Of a DNA stretch of 64,000 nt, positions 35,535 to 44,032 are shown piece by piece. The DNA comes from JAHDCC01 sp964551835 (GTDB lineage: Bacteria > Actinomycetota > Acidimicrobiia > Acidimicrobiales > SZUA-35). Location: assembly GCA_964551835.1 (NCBI GenBank), contig CAZKEM010000054.1, forward strand, positions 9,430 through 73,429, written 5' to 3'. Every line of letters starts with the position of its first letter. The stretch's first letter is position 1. A program made the translations under genes and the position numbers. The notes beneath the pieces were generated by a model, which was given only the letters and a program-made list of their open reading frames with translations, made no database searches and was not told the origin of the DNA.

Positions 35535-36497
35535 GTGGGCGAAAACGGTAAGAAATCCAAAAACTCAGACGACAAGAAGAAGACTGGGGTCAACACGACC
35601 AAAAAGTCACGCTTGGTTAAAGATGGCGCCGTAGTCGAGGACGCGGCAGGTCACGGTGCCGGTTCAGCTACCGCCAAGAAGGACAAGCCAACGGCCGAAA
35701 AGAAGTCATCTGACTCGCGGCCAGCCGGTAGGAGCAGAAAGTCGAAGCGTCCCAACGTTGGTTCAAACTCAGCGAAGTCTTTGGACTCGACCAAGTCCAC
35801 TAAACCAACCAGTACATCATCGTCAAGCGCCAAAACCGTCAAATCCACCACAGCAACCAGCACATCATCAAGCGCCAAAACCGCCAAATCCACCGCAGCA
35901 ACCAGCACATCATCGAGCGCCGCTAGCACCGTCAACTACGCCGAATACGATCTAGATGCCGGAATCGCTCGATACATTTGGTGGGGGCTCGCCTGCCTTG
36001 CCCTACTTCTCGCCGTTGGGCTCGCAGCCACCCAACGGTTCGGATCAACCGACGACTCGGCGGCGAACAGTTCGAACCAAGCAGCCAATGGTGCCGGACC
36101 TACCACGGTCGACGATACCACGGCTCCAGCTGACGGCATTGTCGCAAACAATGACGAAACCCCATCTAGCGATTCAGGCCCAGCCGGACCAGTTTCAGAA
36201 CTCGAAGCGAGTTCGGTTGCCGCCCTTAGTGCCGTCGCACTTGACGAACGTGTAAACGTAGCTATCGATGGCGATACGGCAACGCTGACTGGCTCGGTAA
36301 CAACCGAGGCTGACAAGGCCAGCGCGGAGAAGTCGGTTGAAGCCGTAGACGGTGTCAACAACGTCGTCAACGACCTTGAGGTCGACCCCGAAGCCAAACC
36401 TCCGTCGACTGAAGAGACCGCTCCGACGTCAACCGACGAACCGGCCGAGACGCCAGTAGCCGAACCGGAGCCAGCAGAACCATCCTACAACGGCTAG
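35535..36497 (+). CDS. Membrane-anchored BON-domain protein with low-complexity linker
   Basis: A 320 aa protein. The basic Ser/Lys/Thr-rich N-terminus is followed by tandem SSSAKTxKSTxATST repeats (about 95-130) and one membrane helix (YIWWGLACLALLLAVGLAAT). An acidic Thr/Asp-rich linker leads to a BON domain (LDERVNVAIDGDTATLTGSVTTEADKA, then VDGVNNVVNDLEV). A Pro/Glu/Thr-rich tail closes it. BON domains bind lipid or hold envelope proteins. I chose GTG 35535, behind a strong AGGAAGG site, because the upstream in-frame sequence to 35385 lacks coding character. It stands 9 nt before the L,D-transpeptidase gene and should be co-transcribed with it. Confidence 0.85.
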   Translation: MGENGKKSKNSDDKKKTGVNTTKKSRLVKDGAVVEDAAGHGAGSATAKKDKPTAEKKSSDSRPAGRSRKSKRPNVGSNSAKSLDSTKSTKPTSTSSSSAKTVKSTTATSTSSSAKTAKSTAATSTSSSAASTVNYAEYDLDAGIARYIWWGLACLALLLAVGLAATQRFGSTDDSAANSSNQAANGAGPTTVDDTTAPADGIVANNDETPSSDSGPAGPVSELEASSVAALSAVALDERVNVAIDGDTATLTGSVTTEADKASAEKSVEAVDGVNNVVNDLEVDPEAKPPSTEETAPTSTDEPAETPVAEPEPAEPSYNG

Positions 36498-36506
36498 TCG
36501 TCTGAC

Positions 36507-37277
36507 GTGAGAGCCGTAAAATATGCGCCGGTTGCAATTCTGTTGCTGGCGGTATTTACGGCATCAACTTTTCCCGGGGCTAACCCCCGTCGCCAGGCTG
36601 AACCCAACCTACTACGGGCATCAGCGGTCCAAGTTCAACCAGTCGCCGCCCTTCAGGTCCTTAGAAGTAATCCGACGAGCACCTTGGTAGCTCACGCAAC
36701 AACGACCGAATCGGTTGTCTTTGAACGCGCAACAGAGACTTCCGCCGTTCTCACGACCTTGTCCAACCCAACCACAACCGGCGGGCCACTGGTTTTTCAG
36801 GTAGTCGACGGAAGTTCAGACTGGCTAAAAGTCAAGCTGCCAATCCGCCCAAACGGGTCTGTCGGCTGGGTAAAGGAAAGTTCGGTTGACCTGACCATAA
36901 ACCACTACCGCGTTGCTATCGACGCTTCCGACCACGTCATCCAGGTCACCTATCGAGGCGAGACCATTCTCGAAACCGAGGTGGCAATCGGCAAAGGATC
37001 CACGCCAACCCCAATAGGATCGTTCTATCTAACTGAACTCTTAGAACCCAGCAGCCCAAACGGGATTTACGGACCGTTCGCATTCGGGCTTTCAGGGTAC
37101 TCTGAGACACTCCAGTCCTTCAACGGAGGTGACGGGGTCATCGGCCTCCATGGAACTAACGACCCTTCGGCGCTCGGCACAGACGTTAGTCATGGCTGCG
37201 TTCGCATCGACAATGAGGTCATAACCGAACTCGCGAGTCTTCTGCCGTTAGGTACGCCCGTAAGAATTACCGCATAG
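36507..37277 (+). CDS. L,D-transpeptidase (YkuD domain)
   Basis: Forms 3-3 cross-links in peptidoglycan or attaches proteins to it. The 256 aa secreted protein starts at a GTG with a signal peptide (VAILLLAVFTASTFPGANP). An SH3-like region (about 65-130, ending SDWLKVKLPIRPNGSVGWVKE) comes before the YkuD domain. Active-site motifs are IGLHGTND (about 212-219) and SHGCVRID (228-235), with Cys231 as nucleophile. It follows the BON gene by 9 nt, and a PGRP amidase comes 77 nt later, forming a wall-remodelling group. Confidence 0.93.
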   Translation: MRAVKYAPVAILLLAVFTASTFPGANPRRQAEPNLLRASAVQVQPVAALQVLRSNPTSTLVAHATTTESVVFERATETSAVLTTLSNPTTTGGPLVFQVVDGSSDWLKVKLPIRPNGSVGWVKESSVDLTINHYRVAIDASDHVIQVTYRGETILETEVAIGKGSTPTPIGSFYLTELLEPSSPNGIYGPFAFGLSGYSETLQSFNGGDGVIGLHGTNDPSALGTDVSHGCVRIDNEVITELASLLPLGTPVRITA

Positions 37278-37354
37278 ACCCTGATCACAAACGAACGGCG
37301 GCTCGAGAACGTCAATTCGTCTCACAACGGACTCGTCAGTCCCGATAGTAAGAG

Positions 37355-39118
37355 ATGGGCTACCTTCCGTCTCTTCCATCGATGCGCGACAACCGTTCAC
37401 GAACTCACAGACCGCTCAGGAACTTCACCGGATTGTGGGCAATTGTTGCCGCTGTGGCCTTACTCACCTCGCTCTACGACGCAGATGTCGCCACCGCAGA
37501 GAACCAGCCACCGATGGACACAGGGTTCGAAGAAACATCCACCGAGGCATTCATAAAGGAACCGGTAACCGTCGAGCTAACACCGGGCGACGAGATACTC
37601 ATACTTGAAGACGTCTCACTGGACATCCACTTCGAGGTCAGGAGCAAGAACGCTGGAGTTTGGAGCGAGGCAATAGCGCTCGACGGCCACGGGGACGAAG
37701 GGCCAGATGCCGTTGCCACAGGCGAAGGCGCTGGAGCCGATCCGTTCGTTACGAACATAGGGCCCATCTGGCTCGGCGACGACGCCGAAGCCGTTGAACT
37801 ACGAGCGTCGGTTCCCACTCGGGTAATGGTGACGACCCTACGGCCCTCAACATCTCCGGCACAGTTCGCTGAAACACGTGTAAACGGAACGCAACTCTCC
37901 GCTGCCCAACCGGCAATTCAGCCACGATCGGCCTGGGCGACCAGTGGCTGGGCCTACGAAACTGGCGGGTGCGAAAACGGACCGATCGTGGCCGACAGAA
38001 CCAACGCGGTCGTCGTGCACCATACGGTAACCTCTAACAACTACAGCCGAGACCAGGTCGACGACATAATTCGAAGCATCTATCACCTCCACGTAAACAT
38101 CAACGGCTGGTGCGACATCGGATACAACTTTGTGGTCGACCGGTTCGGCGCAATTTGGGAAGCGCGGTCAGGGGGAACACATAACTCGGTCGTAGGTGGT
38201 CACGCCAGGGGGTTCAACACCAACACCGCAGGTGTCGCCCTCCTTGGCCAGCACCATTCCGGCGCAAACCCGCCAGCGAGCGCTCCGACTCAGAGCGCCA
38301 AAGACGCTGTCGCCAAACTGGCGGCATGGAAACTGTCCTTAAGCGACGTTAGACCAACTCAGCAAGTCAGCCTCACGAACGGATCGACTGGGGCTGCCGG
38401 AAGTTACCCAGCAATTCTTGCTCACAGGGACCTGGGTCAAACATCGTGTCCAGGAAGTTTGTCGATGGCATTCGTGCGGGCGCTTCCCCAAATCGCCAAC
38501 GAATATGTAAACCATAGCTCGTATGTCAACGCCCTTTCCGAGACCTTTGATGGTCGCCCGCTGCATAACAACGAAATCGAATATTGGCAGTCAGTTCTCA
38601 AACGGCAAGGCTACGAATCAACGGCGAACGAATTCGCTCGATCGTCGCACAACGTTGGCCGACTCGTCGACCGTCTCTACCAGACCGCTCTTGGTCGAGC
38701 AGCCGATACGGAAGGACGAGCCCAGTGGGTTAGCTGGCTTCAGGCCGACCACACCTACGCCCAGGTCGCCCTCCATTTTCATGGGTCCGACGAAATTTCT
38801 CAGCAACACCCCGGAGACACGAGTTACGTGACCCAGCTCTACCGATCGATCCTGGGACGAGAACCCGATGCTGCAGGTCGGGCTGACTGGGTCCGACGAC
38901 TGCAAACAGGTCAAACCACCCGTCACCAAGCAGCCCATCTGTTTATCCAGTCCGAAGAAGGTCGCCAGCAACGAGTCGACGCGCTGTACCGGGACATCTT
39001 AGGTAGGCCTGCAGGCCAAGCAGGGTACGACGCCTGGGCGGACTATTTACTGACCGGTGACGACCGTTCGCTGGCAGTCAAATTTGCCATTTCAACGGAG
39101 TACCAAAACAACATTTGA
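37355..39118 (+). CDS. PGRP/N-acetylmuramoyl-L-alanine amidase with C-terminal DUF4214-like repeats
   Basis: A secreted 587 aa peptidoglycan amidase. A signal-type segment (LWAIVAAVALLTSLYDADVATAEN) is followed by an N-terminal region of about 130 residues. The PGRP/amidase_2 domain spans about 185-375. Zinc ligands are visible: VVVHHTV (His222 or 223), LAHRD (His357) and SCPG (Cys365, eight residues on), so the enzyme is probably active. From about 380 onward, three or so DUF4214-like units repeat (LYQTALGRAADTEGRAQWVSWL; LYRSILGREPDAAGRADWV; LYRDILGRPAGQAGYDAW). The ATG at 37355 is the reported start; an internal ATG at 37382 would leave a more usual signal peptide. It is likely surface-retained. 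Confidence 0.92.
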   Translation: MGYLPSLPSMRDNRSRTHRPLRNFTGLWAIVAAVALLTSLYDADVATAENQPPMDTGFEETSTEAFIKEPVTVELTPGDEILILEDVSLDIHFEVRSKNAGVWSEAIALDGHGDEGPDAVATGEGAGADPFVTNIGPIWLGDDAEAVELRASVPTRVMVTTLRPSTSPAQFAETRVNGTQLSAAQPAIQPRSAWATSGWAYETGGCENGPIVADRTNAVVVHHTVTSNNYSRDQVDDIIRSIYHLHVNINGWCDIGYNFVVDRFGAIWEARSGGTHNSVVGGHARGFNTNTAGVALLGQHHSGANPPASAPTQSAKDAVAKLAAWKLSLSDVRPTQQVSLTNGSTGAAGSYPAILAHRDLGQTSCPGSLSMAFVRALPQIANEYVNHSSYVNALSETFDGRPLHNNEIEYWQSVLKRQGYESTANEFARSSHNVGRLVDRLYQTALGRAADTEGRAQWVSWLQADHTYAQVALHFHGSDEISQQHPGDTSYVTQLYRSILGREPDAAGRADWVRRLQTGQTTRHQAAHLFIQSEEGRQQRVDALYRDILGRPAGQAGYDAWADYLLTGDDRSLAVKFAISTEYQNNI

Positions 39119-39159
39119 TTGCCGATCTTCAAAAAGGCGTGGCCTCGTCGTAGGCGGAT

Positions 39160-39837
39160 TCATCCGTCAGAGCTCAGCAACGGCCCCAAACATACGATTA
39201 GACCGTTTGAGTACGTGACTGTCTCGGTAGATTCCGCTGGGCATTCGCCACTGACATTCGCCGACCCGACAATTTTACCGTCGGCGGTAGCGTTACACGG
39301 ACGGCCGATGAGCTGAGGGCCAGTGGTTATGTCAACACAGTCACCTACCTCAAGTCCGCCTCCAATCGCAGGTCCCGTCGATTCTGGTTCGTTCTCGTCG
39401 TCATTGGCATCCGCACTGTAGATAAAGACGAGTAGAAGAGCCGCGATAATTCCCACCACTGGCAATGCTCGCAATACGGACGAATGACGGTTCGAAATTT
39501 CTTCCTGTTCGGCGTTACGACGATTGTGAAGGTGGTCGCGATTGAGTAATCGCGGGTCGATTCGGGTGACACCATCATCGGTCGAATACAGTCTTGGCCC
39601 CGACGTTGAGCTTCGACGTAGCTCATCATCGTAGGTTCGACGTTTAGCCGTATCACCCAAAACACTCCATGCCTCATTAACGCGACGCATCGACTCTTCG
39701 GCCTTCTTCGCCTGCGCTGGTGAACTCCCCGAGTGACTATCAGGGTGCCACCTACGGGCAGCCCGATAATAGGCTGCCTGGAGTGTCTTGTGGTCAGCAT
39801 CGTCTCCTACGCCAAGTACCTGGTAGTGAGTCTTCAA
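39160..39837 (-). CDS. Membrane-anchored J-domain protein
   Basis: A 225 aa DnaJ-type co-chaperone-like protein. The N-terminal J domain shows THYQVLGVGDDADHKTLQAAYY and the HPD tripeptide in RRWHPDSHSG, then AWSVLGDTAKRRTYD. A linker of about 50 residues leads to a single helix (VLRALPVVGIIAALLLVFIYSA) and a small exported C-terminal domain with four Cys (GDCVDI, GRPCNA, SGECPA, IVCLG). The J domain would recruit DnaK at the membrane; the outside domain is unknown. It is the last gene of a minus-strand run after menA. Confidence 0.85.
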   Translation of the reverse strand: MKTHYQVLGVGDDADHKTLQAAYYRAARRWHPDSHSGSSPAQAKKAEESMRRVNEAWSVLGDTAKRRTYDDELRRSSTSGPRLYSTDDGVTRIDPRLLNRDHLHNRRNAEQEEISNRHSSVLRALPVVGIIAALLLVFIYSADANDDENEPESTGPAIGGGLEVGDCVDITTGPQLIGRPCNATADGKIVGSANVSGECPAESTETVTYSNGLIVCLGPLLSSDG

Positions 39838-39925
39838 GTTCGGGAGTCTCCTATTCTCCTGCTAATGGTAGGACGAACATCGCCTAGTGCCCTCATCAAA
39901 CAACACCTGAAGGCAATTCAACTTG

Positions 39926-40801
39926 TCACAGTGAAACACCTAAGGCCAACGCCAGACCGACGACAATCTGAACCCGCCCCGTCGCTCCAAGGACCCCGAT
40001 CAACTGCTCGCCTACAGCACCGGAAAGAACGACCTTGGCTGGCTGGATCGCTAATAACAACCCAATCATCGCCACCCCTACGAACGGATGATTGATGGCC
40101 GTGACTCCACACGTTACCGCCGCGCCGGCAAACAAGGCCACGTATAGAAACCTGGTTGAACGATCACCCAATTTCACTGCCAATGTTTGCTTGCCACTGG
40201 CACGATCGGTCGGGATGTCACGAAGGTTGTTGATCACCAGCAGTGCTACAGCAAGAAAACCTACGGGAACCGACACCAAAACGGCCAGCCAGGTAACCGA
40301 CTCGGTGTGTACATAGGCCGAACCAACCGTCGCCACTACGCCAAAGAAGACGAAGACAAAAACCTCACCCAGTCCGTAGTAGCCATATGGAGCGGGGCCA
40401 CCCGTATACGCCCAACCGGCCAGCATCGAGACGGCCCCTACCATAAGCAGCTCCCAACCAACTACAGCAGCTAGCATGAGGCCGGCCAAACCGGCAACAA
40501 CAAACGCCGTTCCGGCAGCGATCTTTACCACTCGAGACGAAACCAAACCTGAACCGACAAGCCGAACCGGCCCAACCCGGTCGTCATCGGTGCCTCTGTC
40601 ACCATCGGCATAGTCGTTTACGTAGTTCGTCGCGACCTGCAACCCAAGGGATACAACCATGGCCGCTACAGCTCGCCACCATATAAGCGGCCCGACGGTC
40701 GAAGCCGCAGCTGTACCGACCAAGACCGGAACCACTGCCGCCGGTAGGGTTTTCAGGCGAGCTCCGATGAGCAAGTTGTGAGTTAATGAGTTAGAACTCA
40801 T
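39926..40801 (-). CDS. menA: 1,4-dihydroxy-2-naphthoate polyprenyltransferase
   Basis: Adds a polyprenyl chain to 1,4-dihydroxy-2-naphthoate on the way to menaquinone. The 291 aa integral membrane protein is a UbiA-fold prenyltransferase. It has an N-terminal RLKTLPAAVVPVLVGTAAA segment, the Asp-rich motif NYVNDYADGDRGTDDDR (first Mg-diphosphate site) and the second motif INNLRDIPTDRASGKQTLAVKLG. About eight or nine helices are visible. It starts 21 nt after murF and is read in the same direction. Menaquinone synthesis indicates respiratory growth; the other men genes are not in this window. Confidence 0.94.
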   Translation of the reverse strand: MSSNSLTHNLLIGARLKTLPAAVVPVLVGTAAASTVGPLIWWRAVAAMVVSLGLQVATNYVNDYADGDRGTDDDRVGPVRLVGSGLVSSRVVKIAAGTAFVVAGLAGLMLAAVVGWELLMVGAVSMLAGWAYTGGPAPYGYYGLGEVFVFVFFGVVATVGSAYVHTESVTWLAVLVSVPVGFLAVALLVINNLRDIPTDRASGKQTLAVKLGDRSTRFLYVALFAGAAVTCGVTAINHPFVGVAMIGLLLAIQPAKVVLSGAVGEQLIGVLGATGRVQIVVGLALALGVSL

Positions 40802-40822
40802 CTAGCCAATGTAGTGGCACCG

Positions 40823-42157
40823 TTATCGTTCGGTTCGGTCGACGTCATCGGCGTCAGCCAATAGTCTTGTCGCCAGTCGTTCCAAACCTGCCGAACGAGA
40901 GCCTTTGACCAAAATAGCGGTGTCAGCTCCAGCCGGACCAATGGCCGAGACCGCTTCGTCAATCGACTTCACGTGAGTCGCCGAGTCCCCATACTGCGGC
41001 GCCGCTATCGCAAGCACGTCAACACCGCGCGAACAAGCTTCTTCGACGATGTTTAGATGCTCGGCTGCACCTTCGTCTCCGAGTTCGCCCATGACGCCGA
41101 TCGCCGCCACCTTGTTCGGCGCGTCCAAGCCGTACAACGTGTCGAGGGCGGCGCGCATCGATGTGGGGTTAGCGTTGTACGAATCGTTGATAACCACCAG
41201 TCCGGTTGACGTTGTGTCGATTTCCATCCGCCATGGCGACATCTCGAGCTGGCTCAAACCAGATGCGGCGGCTTCAAGAGAAACTCCGACCGATAACGCA
41301 GTCGCCAGAGCGGCACAGGCGTTGAAGACCATATGCTCGCCACTGACATTTAAGGAAACTTCGGTTCGCTCGTCATGGGTGTTGACCACAAATCTGGCTC
41401 GACGGAATGAGTCGAACATAACGTCGCTGGGATGGACGTCGCCGCCGTGACCAAAGGTGAGAACCGACGCGTCGGTGCGAGCCGCCATCGCCGACACCAA
41501 AGGGTCGGCGGCGTTAAGGATCGCAGTTCCGCTGGACGGTAACGATTCGACCAGCTCGCCCTTAGCCTCAGCGACCGCTTCGATCGTTCCGAACAGTTCG
41601 GAATGGGCTAATGCCACGGTCGTCACAACGCCGATTGTCGGCAGTGCGATCCCACAAAGATGCGAAATGTGGCCGATTCCGCGTGCCCCCATCTCGGTAA
41701 CTGTGACCTCAGCATCGGAGGGTGCATTCGCTAACGTAAGCGGCAAACCTATTTCGTTGTTGAAAGAACCAACGTTGACGTGAGTCGATTTCGATGCTGC
41801 GCAAACACTCTTGATCATGTCTTTGACCGAGGTCTTTCCAACGCTTCCTGTCACCCCCACAACCTCGGCTGTCAGCCTTCGTCGCGCCACGCGGCCAAGC
41901 TCGGACAGTGCTTCTGCGGTATCGGGAACTACGATCGAAGAACCTTTCTGAGGGGGCCGTGACGTCAAATATCCACCTGCGCCGCCTTTGAGCGCAGCGG
42001 GAACATAGTCGTGGCCGTCTCTTTCAGCAACGATCGGCACAAACAGCTGGCCGTCGGCGATGTTGCGACTGTCAGTCGAAACACCTGAAACGGTCACATC
42101 CGGTCCGCTTAGTCGGCCATTGAGTTCGGTAGCGAGGTCAGAAAGTAGAAACTGCAC
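40823..42157 (-). CDS. murF: UDP-MurNAc-tripeptide--D-alanyl-D-alanine ligase
   Basis: Adds D-Ala-D-Ala to UDP-MurNAc-tripeptide with ATP, the last cytoplasmic step of the peptidoglycan precursor. The 444 aa Mur ligase has the ATP loop GVTGSVGKTSVKD (about residues 105-117) and NNEIGLPLTLANAP. Further motifs are TEMGARGIGHI, VINDSYNANPTSMRAAL and a C-terminal domain near VLVKGSRSAGLERLATRLL. The D-Ala-D-Ala donor is made by ddl at 42938-44020, nearby but in the opposite direction. menA starts 21 nt after its stop. Confidence 0.95.
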   Translation of the reverse strand: MQFLLSDLATELNGRLSGPDVTVSGVSTDSRNIADGQLFVPIVAERDGHDYVPAALKGGAGGYLTSRPPQKGSSIVVPDTAEALSELGRVARRRLTAEVVGVTGSVGKTSVKDMIKSVCAASKSTHVNVGSFNNEIGLPLTLANAPSDAEVTVTEMGARGIGHISHLCGIALPTIGVVTTVALAHSELFGTIEAVAEAKGELVESLPSSGTAILNAADPLVSAMAARTDASVLTFGHGGDVHPSDVMFDSFRRARFVVNTHDERTEVSLNVSGEHMVFNACAALATALSVGVSLEAAASGLSQLEMSPWRMEIDTTSTGLVVINDSYNANPTSMRAALDTLYGLDAPNKVAAIGVMGELGDEGAAEHLNIVEEACSRGVDVLAIAAPQYGDSATHVKSIDEAVSAIGPAGADTAILVKGSRSAGLERLATRLLADADDVDRTER

Positions 42158-42219
42158 ACGCCAGGTTTACCCGAAAATATGCCAAGTAAAACACTTGGCG
42201 AGTAAAAACTAGTGAGATG

Positions 42220-42669
42220 TTACCGGTTCGCACCGTTACAGTCGGCACTTTTGGGCGGTGGAACACCAAATTTGAGGTGCGTGTGGTTGATCCCGTCGGT
42301 CCGTTCAAGATCGAAACCGGTGGTCAGTCTCTTAATAATCATGACACCATAGCCTCCTACCTGAAGGTCTTCTATGCACGGCAGCGCAACCGCTTCAGGG
42401 TCGTAGGCAGATCCAGTATCTGTAAAGTACAGGTCGATAGTTTCGGGGGATACTTTAACCTCGACGCCAATACTTCCGCTTTCGGTTGCCCGGTAGCCAT
42501 GGGTGACAATGTTGACCGCTAGTTCTTGAACTACGAGTTCGATGGTGGGCATAACCGACGCAATCTGAGATTGGGTCAGACTCGATCTCAACCTCGCCGA
42601 TATCCACGGTCCGAGTCGCCGCACTTCTTCAAGGTCTGCGAACACTTCAAGTTTGTGCTTTTGAGACAT
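42220..42669 (-). CDS. RsbW-like serine/threonine-kinase ATPase (HATPase_c_2)
   Basis: A 149 aa protein of the GHKL fold typical of anti-sigma factor kinases. N-box residues lie in VQELAVNIVTHGYR (Glu49, Asn53). The G1 box is DLYFTDTGSAYDP, and a G2-like loop is VGGYGVMIIKRL. It has no partner anti-sigma antagonist or sigma factor beside it, so its regulatory role is open. It precedes murF by 62 nt in the same direction. Confidence 0.85.
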   Translation of the reverse strand: MSQKHKLEVFADLEEVRRLGPWISARLRSSLTQSQIASVMPTIELVVQELAVNIVTHGYRATESGSIGVEVKVSPETIDLYFTDTGSAYDPEAVALPCIEDLQVGGYGVMIIKRLTTGFDLERTDGINHTHLKFGVPPPKSADCNGANR

Positions 42670-42937
42670 CGAGGAGCTCCTAAGATTCCAACTACGGTCA
42701 GGCAGCTAGCAAACGGCTGCTTCGCAGATAGATCGAAAACTATCTCGCCTCAAACACAACCTACTCAACGATACCAACACCAAGAGCCGAGCGCTAGCGG
42801 GCAGACTGCCGATGCCTTACTCCGCCTGCTCGGGAGCCGGCAGCGTGGTCAGACTTCGCCGGCGAGCGTTCACTCAGGATCCGAGGATTCCGCAATTGGC
42901 GAGCTCTTCTTGCATGCAACCGACTAGTCTGTGGAAG

Positions 42938-44020
42938 GTGACGACGACTGACGCCAAAATTCGCCTCTTGATAGTGTTTGGAGGGCAATCGGCTGAGCGG
43001 GACGTCTCGTGCCTTACCGCCGCTCACGTCCTCCAAGCGGTTAACCCGGACCGCTACGAGATTCTCGCTGTCGGCATAGACAAGACCGGCCAGTTCGTAT
43101 CGGTCGATGTGCCCGATATTGAGGACTCGAGTCCCGGGACCGAAATTGCACCGATGGTTCCGGTAGGCGTCGACTGTGTAATCTCGGAACTGATCACAGG
43201 ACCAACCAGTGACGTCGAAACCGTAGTCTTCCCACTCTTACACGGGCCACTCGGCGAAGACGGAACCATTCAAGGCATGTTAGAGATGGCTGATGTGGCA
43301 TACGTGGGAGCTGGCGTGCTCGGTTCAGCTGCCACGATGGACAAGGCCATGGCCAAGACCATCCTTGACGCTCACGGGATCCCGCAAACAAAGTGGGTCA
43401 GCTACTTCGAACACGAAACTGACATTACATCCATGGCGGCTGACGCTGTCGAGGCCGTTGGGCTTCCTTGTTTCGTTAAGCCAGCAAACATGGGTTCATC
43501 GATTGGGGTATCCAAGGCCTCCAACACACAAGAACTGACTGCGGCCCTAGCTGAAGCGTTTCGCTACGACGAGGTCATCGTGGTCGAGGAAGCGGTTGTG
43601 GCCAGGGAAATAGAGTTTGCGGTGTTAGGCAACAACGACCCAGAGCTGTCAGTGCCTGGCGAAATCAAACCAGGAGCCGACTTCTACAACTACGAAGACA
43701 AGTATTTTGACGGAACAGCCGAACTTGCCATCCCGGCTTCGCTGCCAACATCGACCGTCGAGCAAATGCGAACTATTGCGTTGGCGACCTACAAGGCTTT
43801 GCGAGTTGAGGGCCTCGCCCGAGCAGACTTCTTATTCGAGGAAGGCGGGCGTGGTCCACTACTCAACGAGCTCAACACGATTCCTGGATTCACACCAATA
43901 TCGATGTATCCCAAATTGTGGGAAGCATCAGGGCTGCGCTATTCCACCCTTATCGACAGGCTGGTCGGACTGGCTCTGGAACGGCACAGGCGCCGCTCGA
44001 CCAAGCGGGCGGCGAGCTAG
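42938..44020 (+). CDS. ddl: D-alanine--D-alanine ligase
   Basis: Joins two D-alanines with ATP for peptidoglycan. The 360 aa ATP-grasp protein has IRLLIVFGGQSAERDVSCLTA at the start, FPLLHGPLGEDGTIQGML, YVGAGVLGSAATMDKA, then PCFVKPANMGSSIGVSKA (ATP loop) and LNELNTIPGFTPISMYPKLW near the end. The start is uncertain: GTG 42938 gives the family-like N-terminus but its purine tract abuts it; an ATG at 42914 adds eight residues. Longer forms back to 42812 have poor coding character. It convergently abuts the coiled-coil gene (12 nt gap). Confidence 0.92.
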   Translation: MTTTDAKIRLLIVFGGQSAERDVSCLTAAHVLQAVNPDRYEILAVGIDKTGQFVSVDVPDIEDSSPGTEIAPMVPVGVDCVISELITGPTSDVETVVFPLLHGPLGEDGTIQGMLEMADVAYVGAGVLGSAATMDKAMAKTILDAHGIPQTKWVSYFEHETDITSMAADAVEAVGLPCFVKPANMGSSIGVSKASNTQELTAALAEAFRYDEVIVVEEAVVAREIEFAVLGNNDPELSVPGEIKPGADFYNYEDKYFDGTAELAIPASLPTSTVEQMRTIALATYKALRVEGLARADFLFEEGGRGPLLNELNTIPGFTPISMYPKLWEASGLRYSTLIDRLVGLALERHRRRSTKRAAS

Positions 44021-44032
44021 CAACACCTCGGC

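Noticed and set aside
42812..42937. Longer ddl start at 42812
   Set aside because: The extra residues are Cys/Arg-rich and unlike any Ddl N-terminus; they lack a ribosome site.
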